From JABWAM01 sp964653025 (lineage in GTDB: Bacteria > Verrucomicrobiota > Verrucomicrobiia > JABWAM01), in assembly GCA_964653025.1 (NCBI GenBank), contig CAZZBZ010000079.1:1-13344 (forward strand): 13,344 nucleotides of DNA, read 5' to 3'. A program made the position numbers and the translations under genes. The number at the start of each line of letters is the position of its first letter. Within the stretch, counting starts at the first letter, position 1. Below the pieces are notes generated by a model. The model was not told the DNA's origin, did not search any database, and worked only from the letters and a program-made list of their open reading frames with translations. Below are positions 1 through 6,631 of the stretch, one piece after another.

Positions 1-866
1 GCGGTGGCGATCTCCAGGAGTTCGTTGGTGATGCCCGACTGGCGGACCTTGTTGTACTGGAGGGTGAGGTCCTTCACGATCTGGCCGGCGTTGTCTGTCG
101 CGTTCTTCATCGCGACCATGCGTGCTGACTGCTCACTGGCCTTCGCCTCGAGATAACACTGATAGATCTGGAAGTGGACGTAATAGGGGAGGAGGGTGCC
201 GAGCACCTCCCCCGCGGAGGGCTCGAAAGTGGGTTCGCCGGCAGGGGATTCGAGTGACTCTTCCTGTTCATTTCCGTGGCCCTCGGCACCGGCGCGAAAC
301 CTGTGGAGGCCCTGGATGGGCAGGATCTGCAGGCGTGTCGGGCGCTGGCTGATTGTGGAGACGAACTTGGTGTAGAGCACCTCGACCTCGTCGATCGCAC
401 CTCGGAGAAACTCGTCGATCAAGAACTGCGAGATGGCCTTGCTGTGAACCATGCCCGGAGTGTCTCGCATCTCAAAGTCGGCAAGGAGCTTGTAGTCGAG
501 GCGGGTCATCGCCTGGCGGCCCCTGCGGCCGAGGGTCACGATGCGGGCCTCGTTTTGGTTGAGCTTTGCGGCCTCGCGGAAGAGGTTGGTGTTCAGTCCC
601 CCGCAGAGGCCTTTGTCCGTGGAAATGAGGAGCACGCCGCGCTGGCGGATCTCGCGCTTTTCAAGGAGCGGGTGGGCCTCCAGATCGGAGCGGCACGCAC
701 AGTGGGCGAGCACGGAGTTCATCAGCTCCGCGTAGGGGCGCCCCGCGAGGGCGAGTTGCTGCGCCTTGCGCATCTTTGATGCCGCCACCATCTGCATGGC
801 CTTCGTGATCTGGGCCGTGTTGCGGATGGACTTGATCCGCCGTCGAATGTCACGGGTGTTGGCCAT
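1..866 (-). CDS. atpG: ATP synthase F1 subunit gamma (3'-truncated by window edge)
   Basis: The gamma subunit is the central rotor shaft of F1 and couples Fo rotation to catalysis in alpha3beta3. The visible 288 residues begin MANTRDIRRRIKSIRNTAQ and carry the family signatures ITKAMQMVAASKMRKAQ near the N-terminus and STDKGLCGGLNTNLF around residue 80. The C-terminal helix with SARMVAMKNATDNA and SGITNELLEIATA is also present. The reading runs off the left edge only a few residues before the expected end, so this is a truncation by the window and not a broken gene. ATG at 866 is chosen because it gives the canonical N-terminus. No SD precedes it. The sense leader is pyrimidine-rich and made of degenerate 7-bp repeats. 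It is the last atp gene visible, 141 nt after atpA. atpD and atpC are expected to the left. Confidence 0.97.
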   Translation of the reverse strand, partial: MANTRDIRRRIKSIRNTAQITKAMQMVAASKMRKAQQLALAGRPYAELMNSVLAHCACRSDLEAHPLLEKREIRQRGVLLISTDKGLCGGLNTNLFREAAKLNQNEARIVTLGRRGRQAMTRLDYKLLADFEMRDTPGMVHSKAISQFLIDEFLRGAIDEVEVLYTKFVSTISQRPTRLQILPIQGLHRFRAGAEGHGNEQEESLESPAGEPTFEPSAGEVLGTLLPYYVHFQIYQCYLEAKASEQSARMVAMKNATDNAGQIVKDLTLQYNKVRQSGITNELLEIAT

Positions 867-874
867 TTCAGGAA

Positions 875-909
875 GAAGCTGGAAGTTAGAAGCTGGAAGC
901 TGGAAACCG
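875..909 (+). repeat. Degenerate heptad tandem repeat in the atpG leader
   Basis: Five consecutive 7-mers read GAAGCTG, GAAGTTA, GAAGCTG, GAAGCTG, GAAACCG on the plus strand. On the sense (minus) strand of the operon this makes a nearly G-free, C/T-rich leader ending 8 nt before atpG. Positions 875-893 also form an imperfect inverted repeat (16 of 19) with 991-1009. Confidence 0.8.
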
Positions 910-988
910 GAGATCAAGAACCAGCGGACGGGAGATGAAAACTGTCATGGGGGGTACGGGGAGTCCGAGGTGGCGGCGGGGCGTTTTG

Positions 989-1009
989 TCGCTTCCAACT
1001 TGCCGCTTC
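989..1009 (-). repeat. Short heptad tract overlapping the atpA stop codon
   Basis: On the minus strand this reads GAAGCGG, CAAGTTG, GAAGCGA. These are three heptads of the same GAAG family as 875-909 but in opposite orientation. It overlaps the last bases of the atpA TGA stop. The two tracts could pair in the atpA-atpG intercistronic RNA. Confidence 0.6.
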
Positions 1010-2543
1010 ATGATTTAAAGCCGGCCTTGAACTCCTCGACGCACTTCTTCACGTCCGCGGCGATGGCATCAGTGAGGACGCGCTCGCGGCGGATCTGTTC
1101 AAGCAGGCCCGCCTTGCGTGTGGTGGCAAACTCGATCAGCCCGTTCTGGAAGGCCTTCACCTTGTCCACGGGAATGGTATCGAGGTGGCCGTTCGTGACA
1201 CACCAGAGGATGAGCACCTGCGCCTCGACGGGCAGGGGTTGGTATTGCACTTGCTTGAAAATCTCGACCGTGCGCTGGCCGCGGTCGAGGAGGGCTCGGG
1301 TGCCGGCGTCCAGATCGGAGCCGAACTGGGAGAAGGCGGCCATTTCGCGGTACTGGGCGAGTTCGAGCTTCACCTTACCGGCCACCTGTTTCATTGCCTT
1401 GATCTGCGCGGCGGAGCCGACGCGGGAGACCGAGGTACCCACGGAGATGGCGGGACGCACTCCCTGATAGAAGAGGTCGGTTTCGAGGAAGATCTGTCCG
1501 TCCGTAATCGAGATGACGTTCGTCGGGATGTAGGCAGAGAGGTCGCCCGCCTGGGTCTCGATGATAGGCAGGGCGGTGATCGAGCCGTTGCCCGCGCTCT
1601 CGCTGAGACGCGCGGCGCGTTCGAGGAGGCGGGAGTGCAGGTAGAAAACGTCGCCGGGATAGGCCTCGCGGCCCGAGGGGCGCTTGAGCAACAGGGAGAC
1701 CTGACGGTAGGCCACGGCATGCTTGGAGAGGTCGTCATAGACGATCAGCGCGTCCATGCCCTGATCCATGAACCACTCGCTCATCGCGGCGCCGGCGAAG
1801 GGGGCGAGGTATTGGTTGGTCGCGGTGTCCGAGGCGGAGGCGGCGAGGAGGATGGTCCAAGGCATGGCTCCCTCGGCTTCGAGGACGCCGATGGTGCGGG
1901 CGACGCTGGAGTTCTTCTGCCCGATGGCGACGTAGATGCAGTAGAGGGGGCGGTAATCGCGGTCTCCCGCGGCCTCGGCAGCGCGGTTGAGGCGGGCCTG
2001 GTTGATGATCGTGTCAATCGCGAGGGTGGTCTTGCCCGTGGCGCGGTCGCCGATGATCAACTCGCGCTGGCCGCGGCCGATCGGGATCATCGCATCCACG
2101 GCCATGATGCCGGTCTGGACGGGCTGGGAGACACTGCGGCGCTTGATGATTCCGGGGGCGATCTTTTCGACGGGATAAAAGGCCTGGGACTGGATGGGCC
2201 CCTTGCCGTCGAGGGGCTGGCCGAGGGTGTTCACAACACGACCGAGGAGCGAGCGACCGACGGGAACTTGGAGGAGTCGGCCGGTGGTCTTTACCTCATC
2301 GCCTTCCTTCACGTGGGTGAAGTCGCCAAGGATGATCGCGCCCACCTCGGTCTCCTCGAGGTTGAGGGCGAGACCGTAGAGGCCGCCCGGAAACTCGATC
2401 ATCTCGTTGAGCATCACGTCGCTGAGTCCCTCGATCCGGGCAACGCCGTCCCCGATCTCGCGGACGATGCCGACGTTCTGTCGGGCAACAGAGGACTTGA
2501 GGTTCGCGATCTGTGATTCGATGTCTTGGAGGATGTTGGACAT
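1008..2543 (-). CDS. atpA: ATP synthase F1 subunit alpha
   Basis: The alpha subunit forms the non-catalytic nucleotide sites of the F1 hexamer and supplies the arginine finger to the beta sites. The 511 residues match the usual family length. It starts MSNILQDIESQIANLKSS. The N-terminal beta-barrel includes GDGVARIEGL, and the Walker A is GDRATGKT at 165-172, with Ala where Gln is most common. VISITDGQIFLETDLFY lies near 343 and the arginine-finger segment SVSRVGSAAQ places Arg at 374. The C-terminal helical domain is complete. ATG at 2543 is chosen because upstream in-frame sequence overlaps atpH and does not look like alpha. There is no SD. The 44-nt leader after atpH is low in G and contains heptad repeats. 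Confidence 0.98.
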   Translation of the reverse strand: MSNILQDIESQIANLKSSVARQNVGIVREIGDGVARIEGLSDVMLNEMIEFPGGLYGLALNLEETEVGAIILGDFTHVKEGDEVKTTGRLLQVPVGRSLLGRVVNTLGQPLDGKGPIQSQAFYPVEKIAPGIIKRRSVSQPVQTGIMAVDAMIPIGRGQRELIIGDRATGKTTLAIDTIINQARLNRAAEAAGDRDYRPLYCIYVAIGQKNSSVARTIGVLEAEGAMPWTILLAASASDTATNQYLAPFAGAAMSEWFMDQGMDALIVYDDLSKHAVAYRQVSLLLKRPSGREAYPGDVFYLHSRLLERAARLSESAGNGSITALPIIETQAGDLSAYIPTNVISITDGQIFLETDLFYQGVRPAISVGTSVSRVGSAAQIKAMKQVAGKVKLELAQYREMAAFSQFGSDLDAGTRALLDRGQRTVEIFKQVQYQPLPVEAQVLILWCVTNGHLDTIPVDKVKAFQNGLIEFATTRKAGLLEQIRRERVLTDAIAADVKKCVEEFKAGFKS

Positions 2544-2550
2544 GGGAGAA

Positions 2551-2578
2551 ACGGTAAACAGTAAGCGGTGAGCGGTGA
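2551..2578 (+). repeat. Degenerate heptad tandem repeat in the atpH-atpA gap
   Basis: Four 7-mers on the plus strand read ACGGTAA, ACAGTAA, GCGGTGA, GCGGTGA. They fill most of the 44-nt gap before atpA. The sense RNA is therefore a C/U-rich, weakly structured leader ending 7 nt from the atpA start. A related CGGTTCA-type tract lies at 9647-9676. Confidence 0.75.
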
Positions 2579-2587
2579 GAAAAGGGA

Positions 2588-2980
2588 TTAGGATTCGGAG
2601 CCGAGGCGGGCGAGGCGGCCAGCCACGGAGCCATCCCAGACGTCGCTTCCGAGTCGAAGGCGGAGGCCGCCGATGAGCGAGGGATTGACGGCGGAGGTCG
2701 TTTCCACAGGGCCGCCGGCGTGAGAGGCGATGCATGCCTCGAACTCAGCGAGGCGGTCGGAAGGGAGGAGGATCGCGGACTCGATGTGGAGATTCCAGCG
2801 GGTGATCTCGGTGCGGATGAGGCGATGGAGTTCCTCAAGCACGGCAAGGCCCTGGCGCGGACGGGTCGCCGCGAGGCGTGCCGTGGCTTGTCGCACACGG
2901 GTCTCATCGAGCCGCCCGCCGACGAGGCAGGCACGGAAGAGGCGTCGCGCGGTGCGGCGGCTGTCGCGGCGGGACATCAT
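2588..2980 (-). CDS. atpH: ATP synthase F1 subunit delta, unusually short
   Basis: Delta (OSCP-like) links the top of F1 to the peripheral stalk b subunits. Identity rests on position between atpF and atpA and on the C-terminal motif NPSLIGGLRLRLGSDVWDGS at about 95-114, followed by RLARL. It has only 130 residues, while most bacterial delta subunits are near 175-180. The deficit falls in the N-terminal helical bundle: RRTARRLFRACL looks like helix 1, and the sequence then reaches LAVLEELHRLIRTE with about 45 residues missing. Its start overlaps the atpF stop by one base (TGATG), which implies translational coupling. ATG at 2977 is an equivalent alternative start. The protein is probably functional but structurally reduced. 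Confidence 0.9.
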   Translation of the reverse strand: MMSRRDSRRTARRLFRACLVGGRLDETRVRQATARLAATRPRQGLAVLEELHRLIRTEITRWNLHIESAILLPSDRLAEFEACIASHAGGPVETTSAVNPSLIGGLRLRLGSDVWDGSVAGRLARLGSES

Positions 2981-3489
2981 CAGGCGGCGAGTTCCTTGAG
3001 GGTTTCGTCGGCGAGGCGGCGCTGGTCTTCGGCGGTGAGGATCTTGCCGGTCACCTTGGCGGTGGTGGCGACGACGAGGGCGACCATCTCGCGGCGGAGT
3101 TCGACCATGAGGCGGTCGTGCTCCTGGCGCCCGGCCTCCTCGGCCTTACGGAGGAGGTCCTGCGCGGCGTGGGTGGCCTCGGCGAGTTGGGTATCGCGAA
3201 GCCGCTCGGCGGCCTGGCGGGCCTCGTCAATCATACGCTGGGCGGCCTTGCGGCCCTCGGAGAGAACCTCATCCCGGGCGGACTGCGTCTTCGCCAGTTC
3301 CTCCTTGATCTGGTCGGCCTGTTTGAGCGACTCGGCAACGCGGCGGCGACGTTCATCGAGCACCTGGAGCAACGGTCGGTAGGCAAAACGTTGCAAAACG
3401 AAGAGCAGGATGACGAAGTTGGCGAGCGACGCGAGGAAGCCCGGCCAATTGACGCCGAACGAGCCCAGCACCTGTCTGATCTGGTCCAT
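2980..3489 (-). CDS. atpF: ATP synthase Fo subunit b (peripheral stalk)
   Basis: Subunit b anchors the peripheral stalk in the membrane and holds F1 through delta. The 169 residues begin MDQIRQVLGSFGVNWPGF, followed by one membrane helix at about 15-34 (FLASLANFVILLFVLQRFAY). A long charged coiled-coil helix follows from DERRRRVAESLKQADQIKEE to the C-terminus, as expected for bacterial b. ATG at 3489 is chosen because the open frame upstream is low-complexity and overlaps atpE. No SD precedes it. A strong hairpin (3506-3524) sits 17 nt before the start. Only one b gene is visible, so the stalk is presumably a b homodimer. Confidence 0.96.
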   Translation of the reverse strand: MDQIRQVLGSFGVNWPGFLASLANFVILLFVLQRFAYRPLLQVLDERRRRVAESLKQADQIKEELAKTQSARDEVLSEGRKAAQRMIDEARQAAERLRDTQLAEATHAAQDLLRKAEEAGRQEHDRLMVELRREMVALVVATTAKVTGKILTAEDQRRLADETLKELAA

Positions 3490-3505
3490 GATGAGGGGAG
3501 GGGAA

Positions 3506-3524
3506 GCGGCGGGAATTCCGCCGC
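3506..3524 (-). promoter_or_regulatory. Intercistronic hairpin between atpE and atpF
   Basis: This is a perfect 7-bp GC stem (GCGGCGG / CCGCCGC) with a 5-nt loop, starting 17 nt after the atpE stop. There is no U-tract, so it is more likely an mRNA-stability or attenuation element than a full terminator. Together with 3789-3812 it brackets the atpE cistron. Confidence 0.65.
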
Positions 3525-3541
3525 GTCGGGGTCCGCCTTTC

Positions 3542-3754
3542 TCAGCCGAGGAAAAGGGCGTAGAAGGCAATGGCCTCGGCGAGCGCCATCCCGATGATGG
3601 AGATCGTGAGGACCTTGCCGAAGGCACCGGGGTTGCGGCCGACCGCGCTGGCGGCGGCGTAGCCGATCAGGCCGATGCCGATCGCGGCGCCGGCGCCGGC
3701 GATGGCGACCGCGAACTTCGCGTTGTAAACGATCTCAGCGATGGGGAGTACCAT
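3542..3754 (-). CDS. atpE: ATP synthase Fo subunit c
   Basis: Subunit c is the proteolipid that forms the rotating c-ring and carries the transported ion. The 70 residues form two membrane helices around the polar loop GRNPGA (39-44). The ion-binding carboxylate is Glu60 in MALAEAIAFY. The first helix has the glycine-rich GAGAAIGIGLIGYAAA pattern. The Gln and Ser/Thr ligands typical of sodium-type rings are absent: Ile sits in GLIGYA where sodium types have Gln, and Ala follows Glu60. A proton-coupled ring is therefore inferred. ATG at 3754 has no SD but follows an A/C-rich leader of about 34 nt, which fits the need for high translation of c. Confidence 0.97.
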   Translation of the reverse strand: MVLPIAEIVYNAKFAVAIAGAGAAIGIGLIGYAAASAVGRNPGAFGKVLTISIIGMALAEAIAFYALFLG

Positions 3755-3788
3755 GGGTGTTTTTTCTGTTTGGGTTTGGGTTGTTATT
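3755..3788 (-). promoter_or_regulatory. Unstructured A/C-rich atpE leader
   Basis: The sense strand between the upstream hairpin and atpE is almost all A and C with a single G, ending AGAAAAAACACCC before ATG. It has no SD. Low-structure, A/U-rich leaders upstream of atpE are known to enhance translation in E. coli. I infer a similar role here, possibly through ribosomal protein S1. Confidence 0.5.
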
Positions 3789-3812
3789 GCGGTCCGCCGT
3801 GGGGCGAACCGC
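3789..3812 (-). promoter_or_regulatory. Strong intercistronic hairpin between atpB and atpE
   Basis: In the sense RNA, GCGGUUCGCC pairs with GGCGGACCGC over ten pairs with a CCAC loop. One pair is U-G, which works only in the sense RNA and would be a C-A mismatch on the other strand. It begins 10 nt after the atpB stop. There is no U-tract, so read-through into atpE is expected. Confidence 0.7.
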
Positions 3813-3822
3813 GAAATCGGGG

Positions 3823-4635
3823 TCAGTGGGCTTCCTCCTCGTGCTGGCACATCATGCCGGTGAACACGGAGGTGAGGAGCATGAAGACAAGGGCCTGGAC
3901 GAAGCCGACCAGAACTTCGAGGAAGTAGAAGGGAAGCGGGAGGAACGCGGAGATCGGGATGAGGAGACCGTGGGCGCTGGTGCCGAGGTGGGTCATCACC
4001 TCGAGGAGGTTCTCCCCCGCGAAGATGTTCCCGTAGAGACGGAGCGGGAGCGAGATCTGACGGAAGAGGATCGAGATCACCTCGATGAGGCCGACCGCGA
4101 AAAAGACGGGAACAAGAAACCACTTGAGCACCCCCTCCAATCCCCCCTTCACGCCGAAGAGCTCTTTGAGCATCCCGAGGGGGCCAATTTCCCGGAGCGA
4201 CCAGTACAGCCAAAGGATTCCGTACAGCGTTGCGAGCGCGAGCGGCATGTTCAGATCCGAGTTCACCGCGCGCAGGAATCCGACGCGGTGGCCATCGGCG
4301 GACTCGACGGTGATGTTGCCGACGAGCGGGATGAGGCCGGCCCAGTTTGAGAAGAGGATGAAGAGGAAAACGCTGGCGAAGAACCAGAAGGTCCTCCGGG
4401 TGAGGTGCGCCCCCATGATTCCCTCGAGCGTCTCGTAAAGGGTTTCGATGATGAACTCGAAAAAGTTCTGCATTCCCCGGGGCACGAGGGCCACCTTTCC
4501 CGCCGCTGCCCGCACCATGAAGATGATGACGAGCGTGACCACCCACGAGACCACCATCGCATTGGTGACCGGCACCGGGCCGAACTGAAAAAGCACCGGG
4601 GCGTACTCCGTGAGGCCGTGTGCGCCTTCGGTCAT
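3823..4635 (-). CDS. atpB: ATP synthase Fo subunit a
   Basis: Subunit a is the stator channel against which the c-ring turns. The 270 residues contain several membrane helices. The essential arginine is Arg199 in ISLPLRLYGNIFAGE, and Gln247 in LVGFVQALVFMLLTSVF matches the conserved last-helix glutamine. ATG at 4635 (MTEGAHGLTEYAPVLF) is chosen as a normal-length N-terminus. An in-frame ATG at 4719 would add 28 Pro/Arg-rich residues that look non-coding. No SD precedes either start. It is the first atp gene of the cluster, and no atpI is visible upstream. The C-terminus is His/Glu-rich (MMCQHEEEAH). Confidence 0.96.
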   Translation of the reverse strand: MTEGAHGLTEYAPVLFQFGPVPVTNAMVVSWVVTLVIIFMVRAAAGKVALVPRGMQNFFEFIIETLYETLEGIMGAHLTRRTFWFFASVFLFILFSNWAGLIPLVGNITVESADGHRVGFLRAVNSDLNMPLALATLYGILWLYWSLREIGPLGMLKELFGVKGGLEGVLKWFLVPVFFAVGLIEVISILFRQISLPLRLYGNIFAGENLLEVMTHLGTSAHGLLIPISAFLPLPFYFLEVLVGFVQALVFMLLTSVFTGMMCQHEEEAH

Positions 4636-4719
4636 CGGCTCGGGCGGCCGGGGCCGTGTGAGGGTTGGGATGGATCCATGGAGAAGACTCGGAAACGGCG
4701 GACCCGCAAGATGCCACAA

Positions 4720-4746
4720 GCCGGCGCCGTGTCAAACGGCGCCGGC
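4720..4746 (-). terminator. Perfect 11-bp hairpin after rpsA
   Basis: GCCGGCGCCGT and ACGGCGCCGGC form a perfect 11-bp stem with a 5-nt loop, 12 nt past the rpsA stop. Only scattered Ts follow on the minus strand (CTTGTGGCATCTTG), not a proper U-tract. It may be a weak or factor-assisted terminator or a 3'-protecting hairpin separating rpsA from the atp operon. No clear promoter for atpB was seen in the gap, so partial read-through is plausible. Confidence 0.65.
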
Positions 4747-4758
4747 CCGGGCAAATCC

Positions 4759-6426
4759 TTACCTGCGAGCCTGCTCGAAGGCGTGCTCCATCGCACCGAG
4801 GTCTTCGCCCGGCTTGAGGGTGTCCATCGCGGCGGACTCGCGCTCGAGTTGCTCCATGGTGTAGTTGGCGGCCTTGATGCTCAGGCCGATGCGGCGGTTT
4901 TCGGTGTCCACCTTGATCACGCGCGCCGTCACGTCCTGGCCGATCTTGAGGACGGTCTTCACCTTTTCCACGTGGCCCTCCTGGATTTGGGAGATGTGCA
5001 CGAGGCCGTCGATGTCATTGTTCAACTGGATGAAGGCGCCGAAGGAAGCGATCTTCGTGACCTTACCGGAGACCACGTCGCCAATCTTGAACAGCTCGCC
5101 GATCTGCGTCCACGGATCCTGGCCGGTCTGCTTCAGGCCGAGGGAGATGCGCTGCTGAGCCACGTCGACCTCGATGATGATGCAGTCCACCTCGTCGCCC
5201 TTCTTGAGGAGCTCGCTCGGGTGGTTGATCTTGCGAGTCCACGACATGTCGTTGACGTGAATCATGCCGTCGATGCCGTCCTCCAGCTCCACGAAGGCGC
5301 CGTAGGTGGTGAGATTGCGGACCTTGCCCTTGACGCGGTTGGTGGCCTGGTAGCGTTCGGCGGCGGTGTCCCACGGGTTCATCTCGAGCTGGCGGATGCC
5401 GAGGGAGATCTTCTGCTCCGCCTTCTGGACGGAGAGGATGACCGCTTCGACTTCCTGCCCCTGGGTGAGTACGTCGCTCGGGCGGGCCACCTTCTTGGTC
5501 CACGAGAGTTCGCTCACGTGGACGAGGCCCTCGATGCCGGGCTCCAACTCCACGAAGGCACCGTAGGGCAGGAGGTTGACCACCTTGCCCTTGATGCGGG
5601 AGCCGACGGGGAACTTCTCCTCGATCTTTTCCCACGGGTTGGAGGTGCGCTGCTTGAGACCGAGCGAGACGCGTTCCTTCTCGCGGTCGATTTCGAGCAC
5701 CTGAACCTCGATTGCCTGGCCCACTTTGAGCATCTCCGAGGGGTGCCCGAGCCGACCCCAGGTCATGTCGGTGATGTGCAGGAGGCCGTCGAGGCCGTCG
5801 AGGTCGACGAAGGCTCCGAAGTCGGTGATGTTCTTCACCGATCCGGTGCGGAGGTCGCCCGCCTTCAGCTCGCCGAGGAGCTTCTGCTTCTTGCCATCGC
5901 GCTCCTGCTCGATGAGTTCGCGGCGGGAGAGGACGATGTTCTTGCGGTCCTGGTTGATCTTGAGGACCTTGAACTCGTAGGAGTTGCCCACGTAGACGTC
6001 GAGGTCGCGCGGGGGAGAAACATCGATTTGCGAGCCGGGGAGGAAGGCTTCCACGCCAATGTCCACCATGAGGCCGCCCTTGACCTTCTTGGTAACCTTG
6101 CCGGTAATCGTGACACCCTCGTTGCAGGCGACGACGATCTTCTCCCAGTTCTTCTTGAGTTCGGCCTTGGCGTAAGAGAGTTGGACCATGCCATCGTGAT
6201 CCTCGAAGCGCTCGAGGAGCACCTCGATTTCGTTGCCGATGGCGGCGGCGGTGGGATCGGGGAACTCATCGAGAGAGATCAGGCCCTCCGACTTGTAGCC
6301 GATGTCCACGAGGACATCCTTGGGGCGAACCTCGATAATGGTTCCCTTGACGAGGCTTTGTTCGGCGAACGTTTTCGTCTGTTTCGCCAGCCAATCCTTC
6401 ATTTCCGACTTCATCTCCGACTTCAT
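4759..6426 (-). CDS. rpsA: 30S ribosomal protein S1 (six S1 domains)
   Basis: S1 binds single-stranded mRNA on the 30S subunit and promotes initiation on structured or SD-poor messages. The 555 residues contain six S1/OB repeats at about 25-85, 103-168, 189-258, 275-345, 362-432 and 447-517. Repeats 3-6 show the strong pattern NITDFGAFVDL, LLPYGAFVEL, LTTYGAFVEL and IASFGAFIQL, each followed by GLxHxS-like segments. Domains 1-2 are more divergent, as expected for ribosome-binding domains. ATG at 6426 has the SD AGGAAGG five bases upstream. Two further in-frame ATGs follow at 12-base intervals because the MKSE codons are tandemly duplicated. A promoter and a structured leader of about 159 nt lie upstream. 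With most neighbouring atp starts lacking an SD, S1-dependent initiation there is a reasonable inference. Confidence 0.97.
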   Translation of the reverse strand: MKSEMKSEMKDWLAKQTKTFAEQSLVKGTIIEVRPKDVLVDIGYKSEGLISLDEFPDPTAAAIGNEIEVLLERFEDHDGMVQLSYAKAELKKNWEKIVVACNEGVTITGKVTKKVKGGLMVDIGVEAFLPGSQIDVSPPRDLDVYVGNSYEFKVLKINQDRKNIVLSRRELIEQERDGKKQKLLGELKAGDLRTGSVKNITDFGAFVDLDGLDGLLHITDMTWGRLGHPSEMLKVGQAIEVQVLEIDREKERVSLGLKQRTSNPWEKIEEKFPVGSRIKGKVVNLLPYGAFVELEPGIEGLVHVSELSWTKKVARPSDVLTQGQEVEAVILSVQKAEQKISLGIRQLEMNPWDTAAERYQATNRVKGKVRNLTTYGAFVELEDGIDGMIHVNDMSWTRKINHPSELLKKGDEVDCIIIEVDVAQQRISLGLKQTGQDPWTQIGELFKIGDVVSGKVTKIASFGAFIQLNNDIDGLVHISQIQEGHVEKVKTVLKIGQDVTARVIKVDTENRRIGLSIKAANYTMEQLERESAAMDTLKPGEDLGAMEHAFEQARR

Positions 6427-6585
6427 GGGTGCCTTCCTTCGCGGTCGCGGTTCCCGTGGAGGGAGCGACTGCGGGGTTGTGCGGGCCCGGCGAAGGGCCT
6501 GCGGGTTCCAGCGGGGGCCGAGGCACGGCTTCCCGCCTGATGTTCCAGCGCCTTGCGGGCGCTCCCCTGCGATTCTCGCGCAGAG
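6427..6585 (-). promoter_or_regulatory. Structured rpsA 5' leader
   Basis: From the predicted start near 6585 the leader folds into CTGCG/CGCAG (6567-6583) and AGCGCC/GGCGCT (6547-6563). A further GGCCC/GGGCC hairpin lies at 6484-6499. The segment CGCTCCC (6560-6566) could instead pair with GGGAGCG (6461-6467), which would exclude the second hairpin. It ends in the SD AGGAAGG. Leader-mediated autoregulation of rpsA is known in E. coli. A similar role here is inferred. Confidence 0.45.
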
Positions 6586-6591
6586 TCCCGA

Positions 6592-6620
6592 AGAATACGC
6601 CGGACCCGGTCGCCGCGCAA
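6592..6620 (-). promoter_or_regulatory. Predicted sigma70-type promoter of rpsA
   Basis: On the minus strand TTGCGC (6615-6620), a 17-bp spacer and TATTCT (6592-6597) form a good promoter, with predicted start near 6585. The same -35 hexamer recurs before the SDR gene and tRNA-Cys. It lies immediately downstream of the phosphatase gene stop, so rpsA is probably expressed independently. Confidence 0.6.
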
Positions 6621-6631
6621 CAGAAAAACCT

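Noticed and set aside
1185..2516. A 443-codon open frame opposite atpA
   Set aside because: Gly/Val/Asp-biased composition typical of a reverse-strand shadow. atpA on the minus strand is certain.
4405..6540. A 711-codon open frame on the plus strand opposite rpsA and atpB
   Set aside because: It is an antisense shadow of GC-rich coding DNA: the product is Leu/Asp/His-rich with no domain, and the opposite strand encodes unmistakable S1 and subunit a.
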